Both the position numbers and the translations under genes were made by a program. Below, in pieces: positions 1-10,606 of a stretch of DNA of 64,000 bases. Source of the DNA: Caenorhabditis remanei (lineage: Eukaryota > Nematoda > Chromadorea > Rhabditida > Rhabditidae); the NCBI RefSeq assembly GCF_010183535.1, contig NC_071332.1:9300001-9364000 (forward strand). The letters are read 5' to 3'. How positions within the stretch are numbered: the first letter of the stretch is position 1; each line of letters begins with the position of its first letter. The notes below the pieces were generated by a model that was given only the letters and a program-made list of their open reading frames with translations, made no database searches and was not told where the DNA came from.

Positions 1-413
1 TATGAAACGCCTAAGGATTGTGAGGAGGCGTGTTATATTGATCCAAGTGAGCATCGATGCTACAGAACTCTGACAAACTATACATTTCAGAAACTTATAT
101 CCAGTGTCCTCTTGGAACTCGAACGGTATTTGATAGCAAGAACAACAACATTTGTCCAATTGATTCGAAGGACGGGGAAGGTTGCGAAAGTCCAGATGCA
201 ATTTGTACCAATTTCACAGCAATGGCACTCTGCTGCAATAGAACTGTTACCATCGGGTATGAAGAGGATAAGTCTTCCATGTGTCCATCTAGAAAAGCTC
301 GTTGGCAAATCGATGGAGTCGTAGTTCTGGCAAAGTCATGTGGTGCAGTAGTGTGTCCAAGTGGATACAGTTGCAAAGATGGAAACTTTTTTTCGTATTG
401 TTGTGAGAACTGA
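1..413 (+). CDS. Kunitz/cysteine-rich secreted protein, 5'-truncated by window edge
   Basis: Exons 1..46 and 91..413 flank a 44-bp intron. The first exon holds the end of a Kunitz domain (DCEEAC, the last cysteine pair). The second encodes two cysteine-rich modules, one with SPDAICTNF followed by LCCNRT, the other ending in NFFSYCCEN just before the stop. The gene directly downstream has the same layout, intron position and phase, so this is clearly a tandem paralogue. Signal peptide and first Kunitz exon lie outside the window. The family is secreted; the C-terminal modules resemble lustrin-type cysteine repeats of nematode proteins. Target unknown. Confidence 0.8.
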
Positions 414-904
414 TTGATAAATAATAATAATAATAATCCTATTCGACTTGTCAATGAAGAACATTCATATTTGAATGCCTTGTATTTACGGCTCTGTACC
501 AGATAAGTAGACCAATGGCATTCCATGTTTACCCATAAAGTGTTTGTACCCAGAAATAATTATATGAAAAGCGTAATTCTAAAATGAAAATTATGTAAAC
601 CTAAAACGTCTCATGATAATTATACGGACCCAAAAAAATTATGTGGACCCATCTATTGGTCTTATTTATTGGTCTCTTTTGTAAACTTGTTGAAAAGTGT
701 GAATTTATGTGTTCCTTCCATGTCATTTTTTGTCCTTCGATTCAAAAAGGGGTACTGTTGAGTGTCAAGTCATAAAAACTTCAGTAATAAAGAATGAATT
801 TTATCACATGTATCTGTTTTATGAAGTTCAAATCGTTCGAAGGATCAAAGGAACATCCCTTTGATAGTATAAAAATGAGCCGAAAGGTAGCAATGCCACT
901 GAAA
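414..904. other. Intergenic, between two tandem Kunitz-type genes
   Basis: AT-rich. It holds the 3' end of the upstream gene (an AATAAT run just after the stop) and the promoter of the next. I see no coding exon. Confidence 0.6.
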
Positions 905-1553
905 ATGTCAAGAATCATCCTCTTGGTTGCTCTCTGTGCTTTCGCTGTTTCGGGACATTATCCCAAATGTTTCTTGCCGTTGTCAAGGGGAACATCCTGT
1001 AGCGATCCGCCATCTCAAAGAGTGAGTTGTCAGTATGATCTTTAACAATAACGAGAATGGATTTCAGTATCACTTCGATCCAAAACTCAATCAGTGTCAC
1101 GCTTTTCAATATAAAGGATGTGCCGGAACATTGAACAACTACAAAACACTTAAGGACTGCGAAGATACATGTGCCCTAGATCCATGTGAGATCTCTTAGA
1201 GAAAATATATAACTAATTCAGTAATTTCAGCTAACATCATCCAATGTCCTCTCCACACCAGAACCATTTTTGACAGCAAGAATAATAATCAATGTTCGAA
1301 AAATTCGAAATCTGGTGAAGGCTGTGAAAGTCCAGATGCATACTGCACCCACTTCGCATCTATGTCTCTCTGCTGCAACCGTACCGTTGTCCTTGGATAT
1401 CAATCAGACAAGTCTTCTACTTGCCCAAATGGAAAAGCTCGTTGGCAAATCGATGGATCTGCCGTATTGGCCAAATCATGTGAAGCAGTCGCCTGCCCAA
1501 CGGGATACACTTGTCAAAACGGAAATTTCTTCTCTTATTGTTGTGAAAACTAA
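905..1553 (+). CDS. Secreted Kunitz plus cysteine-rich protein, 185 aa
   Basis: Exons 905..1021, 1068..1185, 1231..1553. The ATG at 905 is preferred over in-frame ATGs from 794 because a signal peptide (MSRIILLVALCAFAVSG) starts there. Residues about 21-75 form a Kunitz domain with six cysteines (CFLP, TSC, NQC, KGC, KDC, DTC). The residue after the second cysteine, P1 in classical inhibitors, is Ser rather than Lys/Arg. Two C-terminal cysteine-rich modules follow, ending NFFSYCCEN. An AATAAA lies just past the stop. Near-duplicate of the gene upstream. Probably extracellular; protease-inhibitor activity is unproven given P1. Confidence 0.85.
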
Positions 1554-2172
1554 ATGACAACTAATAAACATTTGTGAACTTTCAAAAGTTTTTTGTTGAA
1601 AACTTCGTAAAGTATATCTACGAGCTTGGTTGGAAAAAACAGTGAGAAGTTGTAATGTTCTTCTTCTCTGTGCTTATACAAAAAGTTGCTCTCAGTAATC
1701 TCAAGCACCGGTGTGAATCCTCAACTTAAAATTATTTAGAACTACATCCTGAATTTCAGAGTTAACCGAATAGCCTATCAATGTGATTTAAAATCACAGT
1801 TTTATTTTTCTGAACCCTTATCGACGCTAGATTCCATGTGCATGGATTTCACCAATTGACTTCACGACCTGATTTTTGAGTTTTAAGTGCACGGTGAATA
1901 GTTCCACTTTTGAATTAAAAACGAACAAAACGGAAAAGGCAGTTTTATCCCTTGGATATCTTCTCACTTTTTTCAAAAAGCGGATTTTTGGACCGAGCTT
2001 GAAGAAAATTACATACTTTCTCTCAAAAATCTCAGAAATGAGTAGTATTCTCTCAATTGGTGATATATTTCAGAAGCGCTACTGCTTTCATAAGCCGGCT
2101 GGATTTCTAGAATAACATTCAAAAAACAAAGTTAATGCTTAAAATTTATTCAGTCACAAAAAGAAGTTTATC
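1554..2172. other. Intergenic between convergent Kunitz-type genes
   Basis: Holds the two converging 3' ends. An AATAAA lies just after 1560 and a reverse-strand polyadenylation signal near 2150. The 79-codon open frame at 1876-2115 has no splice or family support. Nothing else recognised. Confidence 0.5.
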
Positions 2173-2842
2173 TTATTTGCAGCAGAACGAATAATAGTTT
2201 CCCATGACGCATTCGTATCCATCCGGGCAGAAGTTCGTGTCACAGTTTTTGCCAAGAACAAATTTTTCATATTTGAAGTGTGAGTTATTGCTCGGCGGAG
2301 CATATTTTGTTCTCCCATCAGGACACTCAAACAACCAGAAATCTGATGCTAATTTGCCTGAAAACAATTCGATTACAAATCGTTAATTTTGTTTTCAACT
2401 CACTAATGCTCTCCACAGCACAACATTGCCCGGCACCAAGATCATGACAAAAGTTTGTTCCTAGATCTCGATAAAAGTCTGCACCTACACATTCTGGTAA
2501 TCCTTCCGTGTTGTTAGGCTTCCCACAAGGCGAAGTTTTTCCCAAAACATTCAAAGTTGGTTTGGTGCTTCCAGGACACATCACTCTGTTTGGATCACCG
2601 GTACAGATCTTTTCACATAGACGCTTCGTCTCGAAATTGTTGGCATTTCCACCGCATCCAGTATAACGGAAAGCATAGCATCGATCCTTCTCAGTATCGT
2701 AGAAATGTCTAACTGGGGCCTCTGCAGAACATGGAGTTGAGCCAACAACAAGTGGAGCAACACATGCTGCAGGTCTCACCCATTCTGCATTCGCAAAGCG
2801 AGTAATGCTCAGAAGAGCCAGAAGAATGGATAAAATCATCAT
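2173..2842 (-). CDS. Secreted Kunitz plus cysteine-rich protein, 207 aa
   Basis: Complement of 2173..2357 and 2404..2842, with a 46-bp intron. Signal peptide MMILSILLALLSITRFANA. Kunitz domain about residues 27-80 with the invariant GCGGNANNF core; the residue after the second cysteine is Ser. A lustrin-like cysteine module (residues about 85-145) and a C-terminal module ending NYYSFCCK follow. Same three-module plan as the other four genes of the cluster but a different intron layout. Likely secreted; target unknown. Confidence 0.85.
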
Positions 2843-3232
2843 CTCTAGATGAGTATCACCATTGAAAGTCAGAAGTATTTATAGTAGTTCACAATGTAAA
2901 AACTCTTTTTTTTTGTTGAATCTGAGGAAGTCAATAAAAATGAAAAGTATCAGTTTATTGAGATAGTTCAGAAGATCAAACCGAAAAGTACTTTGTTCTT
3001 TTGAACTCTATTGTGTTTTGTTTCAGTGTTCTTTGGAATCCGATTCTAGAAGAAGTCGAACCAAATTTAAGGAATTCACTTACAGGATCAAGGTTCACCT
3101 GGTAACAATATTTGTGCATAGTGTCTTTCATTTCGAACATTTCTCTGAAAACGATGTATAACTGAGGATATTTCAGTACAAACGGGCGATGATTGCAGCC
3201 AGTTCAAAACAGAGGTAAGATTTTTTAAATAA
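2843..3232. other. Intergenic upstream of a reverse-strand Kunitz gene
   Basis: AT-rich; promoter side of the gene ending at 2842. A 5'-truncated LINE begins at its right-hand edge. No further coding sequence seen. Confidence 0.4.
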
Positions 3233-4290
3233 ATAAAAAAATTTATAAACGATTTACTTCTTGATCTCGCACACATCCCTTCCCTACAGGTCTCCGCATT
3301 TGCCGATGACATAAAAATTTATTCCTCCAACCCTTTTGCGGTCCAAAAAGGCATCGATCTTATTGAAACCTGGGCATCCTCTAACTCTCTTCCTCTTGCC
3401 CATACCAAAACATCTCTCCTTCGACTTGGATCAAAAAACATTTCATTTCCCTACTTCATTGCTGGTCAACCTATCGAAACTTCCAAATCTGTTCGGGATC
3501 TCGGTCTCATCACAGATTCAACCTTGAAATTTAAATCCCACATCAACAAGACTATCGCTTCCGCCCTCCTACGTACTAAACAACTTCTGAAATCCTTCAA
3601 ATCAACCTCTCCACAATTCTACATTTTCCTTTTCAATTGCTATGTTTTACCCATTATTGAATATTGTTCTGTAGTATACTCACCCCCTCCTGCTTCTAAA
3701 TTATCGTTATCGCTAGAAACTCCTCTCCGATTCTTCACCAGGAAAATCTTTCAACGTTGTAACATAACTTATTCCTTCTATTCCGATCGTCTAGCCCAAC
3801 TTAATCTCTTCTCATTGCGCCATCGTAGACTCAAAGGCCAGCTTCTCCTCCTATATAAATTTCTAAGCAGTACCTCATACTTTCCACACCTAGATTCGTA
3901 CATCCGGTTTTCCTCCTCCACCCGTCGCCCTATGAATCTTATTTGTATTAAACCCAAGTGTTCTGACTTTTTTCCCACACCATTCCCATCTGGAATGCCA
4001 TTACCTCCCAAAGCTCATATTTTCTCTCTCCTTCCGAGTTCAATACCCTAATTTCGTCTAGTATCACGCGCTATTAGAGCTTATTCTTATTCTGTACTCC
4101 CAAACCACCTTTCCCCGCATTACCTTATTGTTCAATCCATAATGCCTTCTATTTATTCCCCTCATACCGGTCATTCTTTTATTTGTTGCCCCACATCTCT
4201 TACTTTAACCCACCCTTTGAATGGTCTCGTGAGGGACTCATTCTCAGCCTCTCGCCCCATATATTGATAATTTTTTATAAGAATAAAATA
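3233..4290 (+). mobile_element. 5'-truncated non-LTR retrotransposon (LINE) fragment
   Basis: One continuous frame from 3233 to the stop at 4051 encodes the end of a reverse transcriptase. The INDL motif near 3248 is followed by SAFADDIKIYSS, the catalytic box C with its Asp pair, then the thumb region (LGLITDSTLKF, LPIIEYCSVVYSP). About 200 bp of C-rich 3' sequence follow, then an A-rich tail (AATAAAATACAATACAAATAC) near 4280. The catalytic N-terminal half and any endonuclease domain are missing, so the copy is dead on arrival. Codon use is unlike its neighbours. Clade not assigned; a CR1-like worm LINE is my best guess. Confidence 0.85.
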
Positions 4291-4448
4291 CAATACAAAT
4301 ACAAAAGCGAAAGTGTCTGGGAACTTGGGAAGTTATCGTTAACGAGCAGTCAATGTCAAACTCAAATGAAATCTAATTCTCAAAATGGGAATGTGTGAGA
4401 ATTCTTCTTTGTGGAACGCTTCTCGAAAAGCATTCATTTCTGAAGATA

Positions 4449-4664
4449 GCGCTCGAAATGGGACGCGGTGGGACGTCACGCGTCCCCGTCCCGCGCGTCC
4501 CGGATTGTCATAAAACGGTTAAAAATAAACGTATATTTTTGAAACTTTGGGAATCGCGTCCCCAGCTATGTCTTCAGATTCTGTGAAAGTTTTACTATTC
4601 TCCGACAAAAACTGACAGTTTTCCAAAATTCCCGGAAAAAAGAGGGAGGCCCCATTTCGAGCGC
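4449..4664. mobile_element. 216-bp inverted-repeat element flanked by a 12-bp direct repeat
   Basis: The left end GCGCTCGAAATGGG (4449-4462) is repeated as its exact reverse complement at 4651-4664. Both ends are flanked by the same 12 bp, TTTCTGAAGATA (4437-4448 and 4665-4676), as expected of a target-site duplication. No coding capacity, so MITE-like. The interior begins with short GC-rich repeats of GTCCCGCGCG type. A 12-bp duplication is longer than for Tc1/mariner (TA) and nearest to Mutator-type elements (8-11 bp); superfamily not assigned. Confidence 0.7.
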
Positions 4665-5046
4665 TTTCTGAAGATAAAAAAATTCACCGTATTTTCTGAT
4701 TTTGATCGAATTCTGGAACAATAAAAAATCGTTTTTGTGGAGAACATTTTTTTATAATATGTCAAACTCCAAGCCAAAAAAGTCCTGATTTTTGCCTAAA
4801 CCGGCTCAAACAAAATAAATTTTAGTACCTCTCAAGGTACCATCTATAATATTCGAGTGGACTTGTATTTATTCAAGGACATTTTTGCTTATTCTTTTTT
4901 GCTGACATTTTTGTACCTACACTATTTCCTCAAAGACTGCTCGATATTTCCTGAGAAAAAACTTAATGTAAAAACACTCTTTTCAGTGAGGATTCTTTTA
5001 AACCATTCAAACAGCATTGAACATTAAAACTTTATTGAAATATAAA

Positions 5047-5643
5047 TTATTTGGCACAACAGAATGCATAATAATTTCCCTTTTGGCAATCGTATCCATC
5101 TGGACAGAACTTGTGATCACACGACTTTCCAATGTAGACTCTTTCCTTGTCCCCACGGACGATGGTATACTTTTTCTTCCCATTTGAACATGTCAATTCA
5201 CGATCTTCGTTCACTTTTCCTGAAACGAATAAATGAAATTTCTGAAGTCTCTTGAAATCCTTACTCTGTGCATCCGATGAGCAGCAGATTCCAGCTCCAT
5301 TAGGTCCTTTATGACAGAAGCTCTTCGTCGGATCATCACATGCACCACAACCAGTTGATCCAGATTTGTTCGGTATTGATGGGGTATTGGCAGGGCAGAC
5401 TAGTTGATCAAGTGGAGTACATCTCTGACGACACAGTCGCATTTCCGGAAAGTTATTCTCATTTCCTCCGCATCCATTGTACAGGAATGGAAGACAACGT
5501 TTGAATTCTACATCATAGAAGAAGCGAATCGAAGAATTGGAAGCAGAACACGAGTTTCCCCCCAAGTCAACGGGCCAGCTACAAATGTTCTGGGAAGCCG
5601 CGATGCCGACAAGGACAGAAAGGAGAAGAAGAACTCGAATCAT
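5047..5643 (-). CDS. Secreted Kunitz plus cysteine-rich protein, 183 aa
   Basis: Complement of 5047..5219 and 5265..5643. The 45-bp intron is a multiple of three, so unspliced sequence stays open. Start at 5643 (MIRVLLLLSVLVGIAAS) is chosen because it opens the signal peptide; an in-frame ATG 69 nt upstream would add a non-hydrophobic leader. Kunitz core YNGCGGNENNF at about residues 50-60, Ser after the second cysteine. A short lustrin-like segment (SFCHKGPNGAGICC) and a C-terminal module ending NYYAFCCAK follow. Cluster member; same expected role. Confidence 0.85.
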   Translation of the reverse strand: MIRVLLLLSVLVGIAASQNICSWPVDLGGNSCSASNSSIRFFYDVEFKRCLPFLYNGCGGNENNFPEMRLCRQRCTPLDQLVCPANTPSIPNKSGSTGCGACDDPTKSFCHKGPNGAGICCSSDAQSKDFKRLQKFHLFVSGKVNEDRELTCSNGKKKYTIVRGDKERVYIGKSCDHKFCPDGYDCQKGNYYAFCCAK

Positions 5644-6028
5644 CGAGAAATGAAGGAAATGGGAATGGATGCTCCCTTTTATGGATCTTCGAATGACCTT
5701 TGAACACTTCATTCCACTTTTATGACGCCCATTTCGTTTTTGTATTTTGATTCAAATATCATAAAGGGATACGGTACACAGTTTCTCTTTCCTTTTGAAT
5801 TGGAGGAGTAGAAAGTTTAGTATGAATCTTCCTATGAATATATTCTCAGCACCAGAAAAGATTATCGTGATTCAGGTTCAATTGAAATTTAATAGATTTA
5901 TCCTTAATGTTGACAGACATAAAAGTTTATTATGACGGTTGAATCAGAAAACGATTGGCAGGAAATCAGATTGCAAGGCGCGAAAAACATAGAACGAAGA
6001 AATAACTAGATGAACGATTTCCGTAAAA

Positions 6029-6696
6029 TTAGGCGCAGCAATACGCAAAATAGTTTCCTTGATGACATTTGGTGTTTGCTGGACAGAAGGCGGAGTCACA
6101 AGTCTTTCCGAACATTGGAATAGTGATTCCTCCGATGTCGATCTGGTGCTTCAGCTTCCCTGGTCCACATTCCTTTTCGTAGTCATCGTTGATCTTATCT
6201 GAAATAATTTATGATCAGTTATCAGCTATGAGGATGATTTCTCACCTCTGGCTCTTGTGTCACAGCAAATTCCAGTGAATGGACCATTCAAACAGAAAGT
6301 ATTTGGGCCGTCACATGCCAGTTGTTCCATTCCTCCGCAATGTGTCTTTCCATTCTTACTGGCAACTGCCTCAGTTCCTCCTGGACAGGTGAAATAATCC
6401 ATTGGGAGACAGAAAGATTGACATTCTTGGTAGCCGGCAAAGTTGTTGGCGTTTCCTCCACATCCGGAATATTTGAAAGCGAGACATTTCTTCGCGTCTT
6501 TGTCGAAGTGGTACTGAACAATTTGAATTGATATTTCAGAGTCAACATATTTTTTAAATGTGAAACTTACTCTAACAGAAGAAGAGTTGGTACATTGTTG
6601 AACTCCATAATGCAAAGGATGCTCACATTCGGGACGGAATTGAGCAGAGACACCCACGATACAAAATAGAACAATTAGAAGTATAAACTTCAACAT
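6029..6696 (-). CDS. Secreted Kunitz plus cysteine-rich protein, 187 aa
   Basis: Complement of 6029..6198, 6246..6513, 6571..6696; all phases close. Signal peptide MLKFILLIVLFCIVGVSA. Kunitz domain starts CEHPLHYGVQQC with Thr after the second cysteine and carries YSGCGGNANNF. A lustrin-like module follows (CDGPNTFCLNGPFTGICC), then a C-terminal module ending NYFAYCCA. Closest in sequence to the gene just upstream on the same strand (6898-8390), suggesting a local duplication. Confidence 0.88.
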
Positions 6697-6897
6697 CTTA
6701 AAAGAATTACGTGAACTTTAAGAACTTGTATTTGTACAAAGGTAACATCAGATGACTGAATGACATCTAGAGATTGAGAAAATGTTGATGAGAATAATTT
6801 CAAAATAAAAACTTTATGAATTCAGAATGGTCATGTTAAGCTCACGGTAAATATCACCGGATGAAATAAATGCCTTCTTGGTACCTTCCTCAACTTC

Positions 6898-8390
6898 TCA
6901 AACTGCGGCACAACAGTAGGCAAAATAGTTTCCTTGATGACAGGTAGACTTCTGTGGGCAGAAGTTGGACCCGCATGTCTTACCGAGAAGAGTAATAGAA
7001 AAGCCACTTCCAGTTTTATAAGTGACTTTTTGGGTACCTGGAGCACATCCCTCTTTTTTGTTTGAATCACTGTTCTCTTTGTCTGAAACATGACAGTTTT
7101 TATAAGATCGTAATGAAAACGGAAAAGAATCGAATGTATCAAAACACTGTAAAAGTTGTCCGCTTTTATACTGTTATGCAAAACAGCTACCTTTTGAACT
7201 GCGAATTTTGTTGGTGTTTGCTCTTTATTGTTGACGATTATCAAAATAAAAACACTCCCAACTACTCTATTTTCTCATAACTTGCACATGTTGTTTTATG
7301 TGTTCTGAGCTGATCGGAAAGCGAGAGAATCGAAAGATTGATAAGAGGAGACTACATACTAACTGGTTTTTTGAAATGTGTTGAATTTGAATGGTCATGA
7401 ATCTTTGAACACTTGACGCTATGATTCTTGCTGTTCACCTTCTAGTTTGAAGTCACTCACCTCTGATAGTTTTGTCACAACACGTTCCAAAGAATGCTCC
7501 ACGTCTACAGAAGGAATTGGGTCCAGTGCACTCCTCGTTCATGCTATGAGCACAGATTGTGTGGTTGGCATTCAGATTTTTGATTGATTTGGATCCAAGC
7601 GGACATCCTGAGTAGTCCACTGAAATTCCCAAGGTTGACTGGGGCAAAAAGGAGAAAATTTTGACATGAAAACGAAAACAAAATTTCAAACATTTAGAAA
7701 GAATAGAGGCAAGTTGAGTGGTTACACTTTCGCTTTGTGTCGGTATGATTTCGAACAATTGTGCTGCCACTAAACTCATTTTCTGTTGGACGCCAACTGT
7801 CTTCTTGCGTGGCACAACATTGTAATTTTCCCATTCTTCTAAAAATATGACTCACTTGCAAAACATCTTCCACATTCACTCCATGTCTCGAAATTGTTCG
7901 AATTTCCGCCACAACCCGAGTATTTGAATGCCAAACATGTCTCCGTATCGGCATCCATATAGAACTGCAAAATCATATTTGTTCTTTTGGGAGGTACTTT
8001 ATTAGGGAGAACTTACACGGAGTGAGGAAGTGTTTGTGCAGTTTTGAACTCCGTGATGAAGAGGTTGTTGGCAGTTTGGAAGGAGAAAACTTTTCTCTCC
8101 TGAACAAAAAATCAAGTTGTCAATAGGAAAAGATGTTTGGAACAAATACAATTACAGTTTTTCCTCTTCTCACTACATAAACTACCTTTGAATTTTCGAG
8201 GAACCACCACGGGACTAGTTATTTTGTCCACAGACAGTTTGAATTCATTTTTAGAACATTCAAATGATTTGAGTTTAGAATTATGTAGTTTCTCGAGAGA
8301 AAGTTCATGGTGCTTCTGATAGGATAGTAGAATAGTACCTAGTACAATGCATATAGAGACCAACAAAATGAACGAGATATTCGACAACAT
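6898..8390 (-). CDS. Secreted Kunitz plus cysteine-rich protein with variant Kunitz spacing, 195 aa
   Basis: Complement of 6898..7082, 7461..7619, 7856..7964, 8017..8099, 8339..8390. Phases close, but the first donor (at 8338) is weak and was chosen because it gives signal peptide MLSNISFILLVSICIVLG joined in frame to the Kunitz domain. Kunitz: CQQPLHHGVQNC, Thr after the second cysteine, YSGCGGNSNNF. The last two Kunitz cysteines are separated by two residues (ECGRCF) instead of three as in all sister genes. Ends NYFAYCCAAV. Exons 3 to 5 are separated by unusually long introns (236 and 378 bp). Confidence 0.72.
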
Positions 8391-9053
8391 TCTATCGGAT
8401 AACTGAGCCAGTCAAAGAGTGAAGGTGTTGTTTTTTCTGTAAATAATTACTACTTTTGTGGTGTAATGTCACTGCATTTCACAAGGGATAAAGTTTACAC
8501 GAATTCCAAAAAATCATTCTCAATGGAAAAGAATATAGGGTGAACGTTGAGAAAAGTTGAAGGATAATAGATACTGGTCGATGACATTTAGATAAGAAAT
8601 GGAAGGATAGCGAGAGTGAAAAGTGATTAGACAATGAGAGACGAGAAGAGGTCGGAGGTAACGAAACAATAATAACATCTGATTTCATCTCTTTGTGGGT
8701 GGTCATTCATTTGTAAAAATAGTTTGGGAAAAATAATCTTCATGATCTTTCTTATTGATCTATTAACTCCAGTTTTGATAGACTTGAATTCTCATTGTTT
8801 TGGGTTTCAGATACTAATAAATTTCTTATATTTTTGTTTGGGAGATTTTGAGATTTTGTGTGATCCAAATCAAAAGTTATAGGAGGGTTCATCTACCCCA
8901 GAAGTTTATTATACAGAAAGCCATTATTTTAACAAAAACAAATATTATTGTAAACCTTGCATTAATATAATGAAAACAGTTTCCTTTCTCTTTGGCTCTT
9001 TTTCAACATTGGAAAAATGAAAGATTGAAATAAAATACGAGAAGTAGTTCAAG
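8391..9053. other. Intergenic, AT-rich
   Basis: Promoter side of the last Kunitz gene and 3' region of the membrane-protein gene transcribed towards it (polyadenylation region about 8930-9030). No coding exon or repeat recognised. Confidence 0.5.
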
Positions 9054-10020
9054 TTATATGGGAAGTGTTGCTGTGTCTTGACGGCGATCGACGTATGGTG
9101 GAGGGGCCAAATAGCTGAGCGGCGGGGCTGTAAAATGAGGAAAAGATGGTGGATAGGAATGAGAAACAGGAAGAAACAATTGAGAACATGTGCTCTTTTT
9201 ACTACTTCCTTGTTGCTCTTTGGGTTTCTGTTGTTTAAATAGATTGAAACATTTTGTGGCAATGTTCCCATAGATTTGCAAAATTTCCTGATTACTTGTG
9301 ATTTTTGCAAAATACACTAAAAAAGGTGTATCCTAACATTTGGGAAATATTACCAAAACATGTTTTTCGGATAATGCTTCGATTTGACTCCTGTCGGAAA
9401 CTCTCATAAATTGTGCACATGTGCATCACATACCTTTGAGATCTCCCGAAGTATTGTCAGGATTGTTTCTCGCAGCTGACCTTCCAGTATGAACTCTCTG
9501 GGGATTGCGCATTCGTCCTCCTTGCCATACAATATCACGAAGTGTTCCAGTTCTCATTATGGGCGGTGCATTTCTACCACAATCCAGAGCAACAATGGCA
9601 GCGAAGATTAGAGTGAGGATGACGATTATAACTGCCAAAACCAACAGTTGAGTTTCACCTCGTGTCCAGACATCTGGAAAAGGAGACAGTTTTTTTTAAA
9701 CTAAACATTTTTGAGTAGTGGTATAGTTTAGGTTGAGAGATTTTTGATCACGTAAGAGACGGGAAGTCATCAATCAAGTGATTAAGATTTTTACTACTGT
9801 AAAAATGCTTCGCGCATTCCAAAATGTCAACTCTGAACACTGATTTTGAATTCCGAGAACGCAACATACCGTATCCATCTCCAATATTATCTAGGTTGAA
9901 TGGATTTTCAGCATAAGTTCCGGGTGGAGTCGTTCTTCTCAGTTCCTCCAAATCTTCATATTTAGCGTAAAACGTAGCGTAGAGCATGCTTCGTTTCGAA
10001 CGAATCGCCTCGTCGGCCAT
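9054..10020 (-). CDS. Single-pass membrane protein with cytosolic PPxY motif, 217 aa
   Basis: Complement of 9054..9316, 9434..9673, 9870..10020. The ATG at 10020 directly follows a TTTCAG acceptor, consistent with trans-splicing; an upstream in-frame start is less likely. There is no signal peptide. A hydrophobic stretch of about 22 residues (VLAVIIVILTLIFAAIVAL) lies at about 59-81. The tail is basic, then proline/tyrosine-rich, with APPPY near residue 203, a candidate WW-domain ligand. Orientation is inferred from the basic segment after the membrane helix. I do not recognise the family. Confidence 0.75.
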
Positions 10021-10606
10021 CTGAAACTGATAGTAGATAGTACGGTGAGCGTGTGGCACGTACTACATTGTTTTCCCTGTTTCTGTTTTGACAATGAAAA
10101 GAGAAAGAAATTTATTGAAGAAGGGAGTGAGAGAGATGAAAACGGAGAACGAAAAAAGGAGAGAACGAAAACGGTATGCACGATTGATAATACTGATTTC
10201 TCTATTCCCTTTTCTCTCTCTCTTCAGTTTTTTCTGTTTTTCGTTCCCTTCTTTTCGTCGCCCTGATCGATTTATTCCTCTGAGCGAAACCATCATTTTT
10301 ATGGAAGAAGAGATGGAGCGGGAAGGAATAATAACTTTACACGCTTCTTTTCATTCTCGATATAAAAATACAAGAACTTTATACAGTTGTAGACAAATCT
10401 GGAATCTGTTTTAATAACCCATGAAATGTTTTAGCAATAGATCTGAACAGACTACCACGTGTTTATCCGCATAATATATCCCTCATAGTGTTTATCCTCA
10501 AAGTTCAAAACAATCCAAAAAACATATATGTTTTATGTGAAATCTGGAAATAAAAATAATGGAATAGTTGCATATGAAAATGACAAACAAAAATAAACTT
10601 TATTGT
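10021..10606. other. Intergenic, low-complexity purine/pyrimidine stretch
   Basis: About 10090-10270 is alternating GA-rich and CT-rich sequence that opens long frames on both strands by composition alone. Promoter of the gene at 9054-10020 and 3' end of the next. No supported exon. Confidence 0.5.

Noticed and set aside
10063..10414. Several overlapping open frames on both strands
   Set aside because: They are low-complexity GA/CT sequence in a promoter region, with no splice signals or domains.
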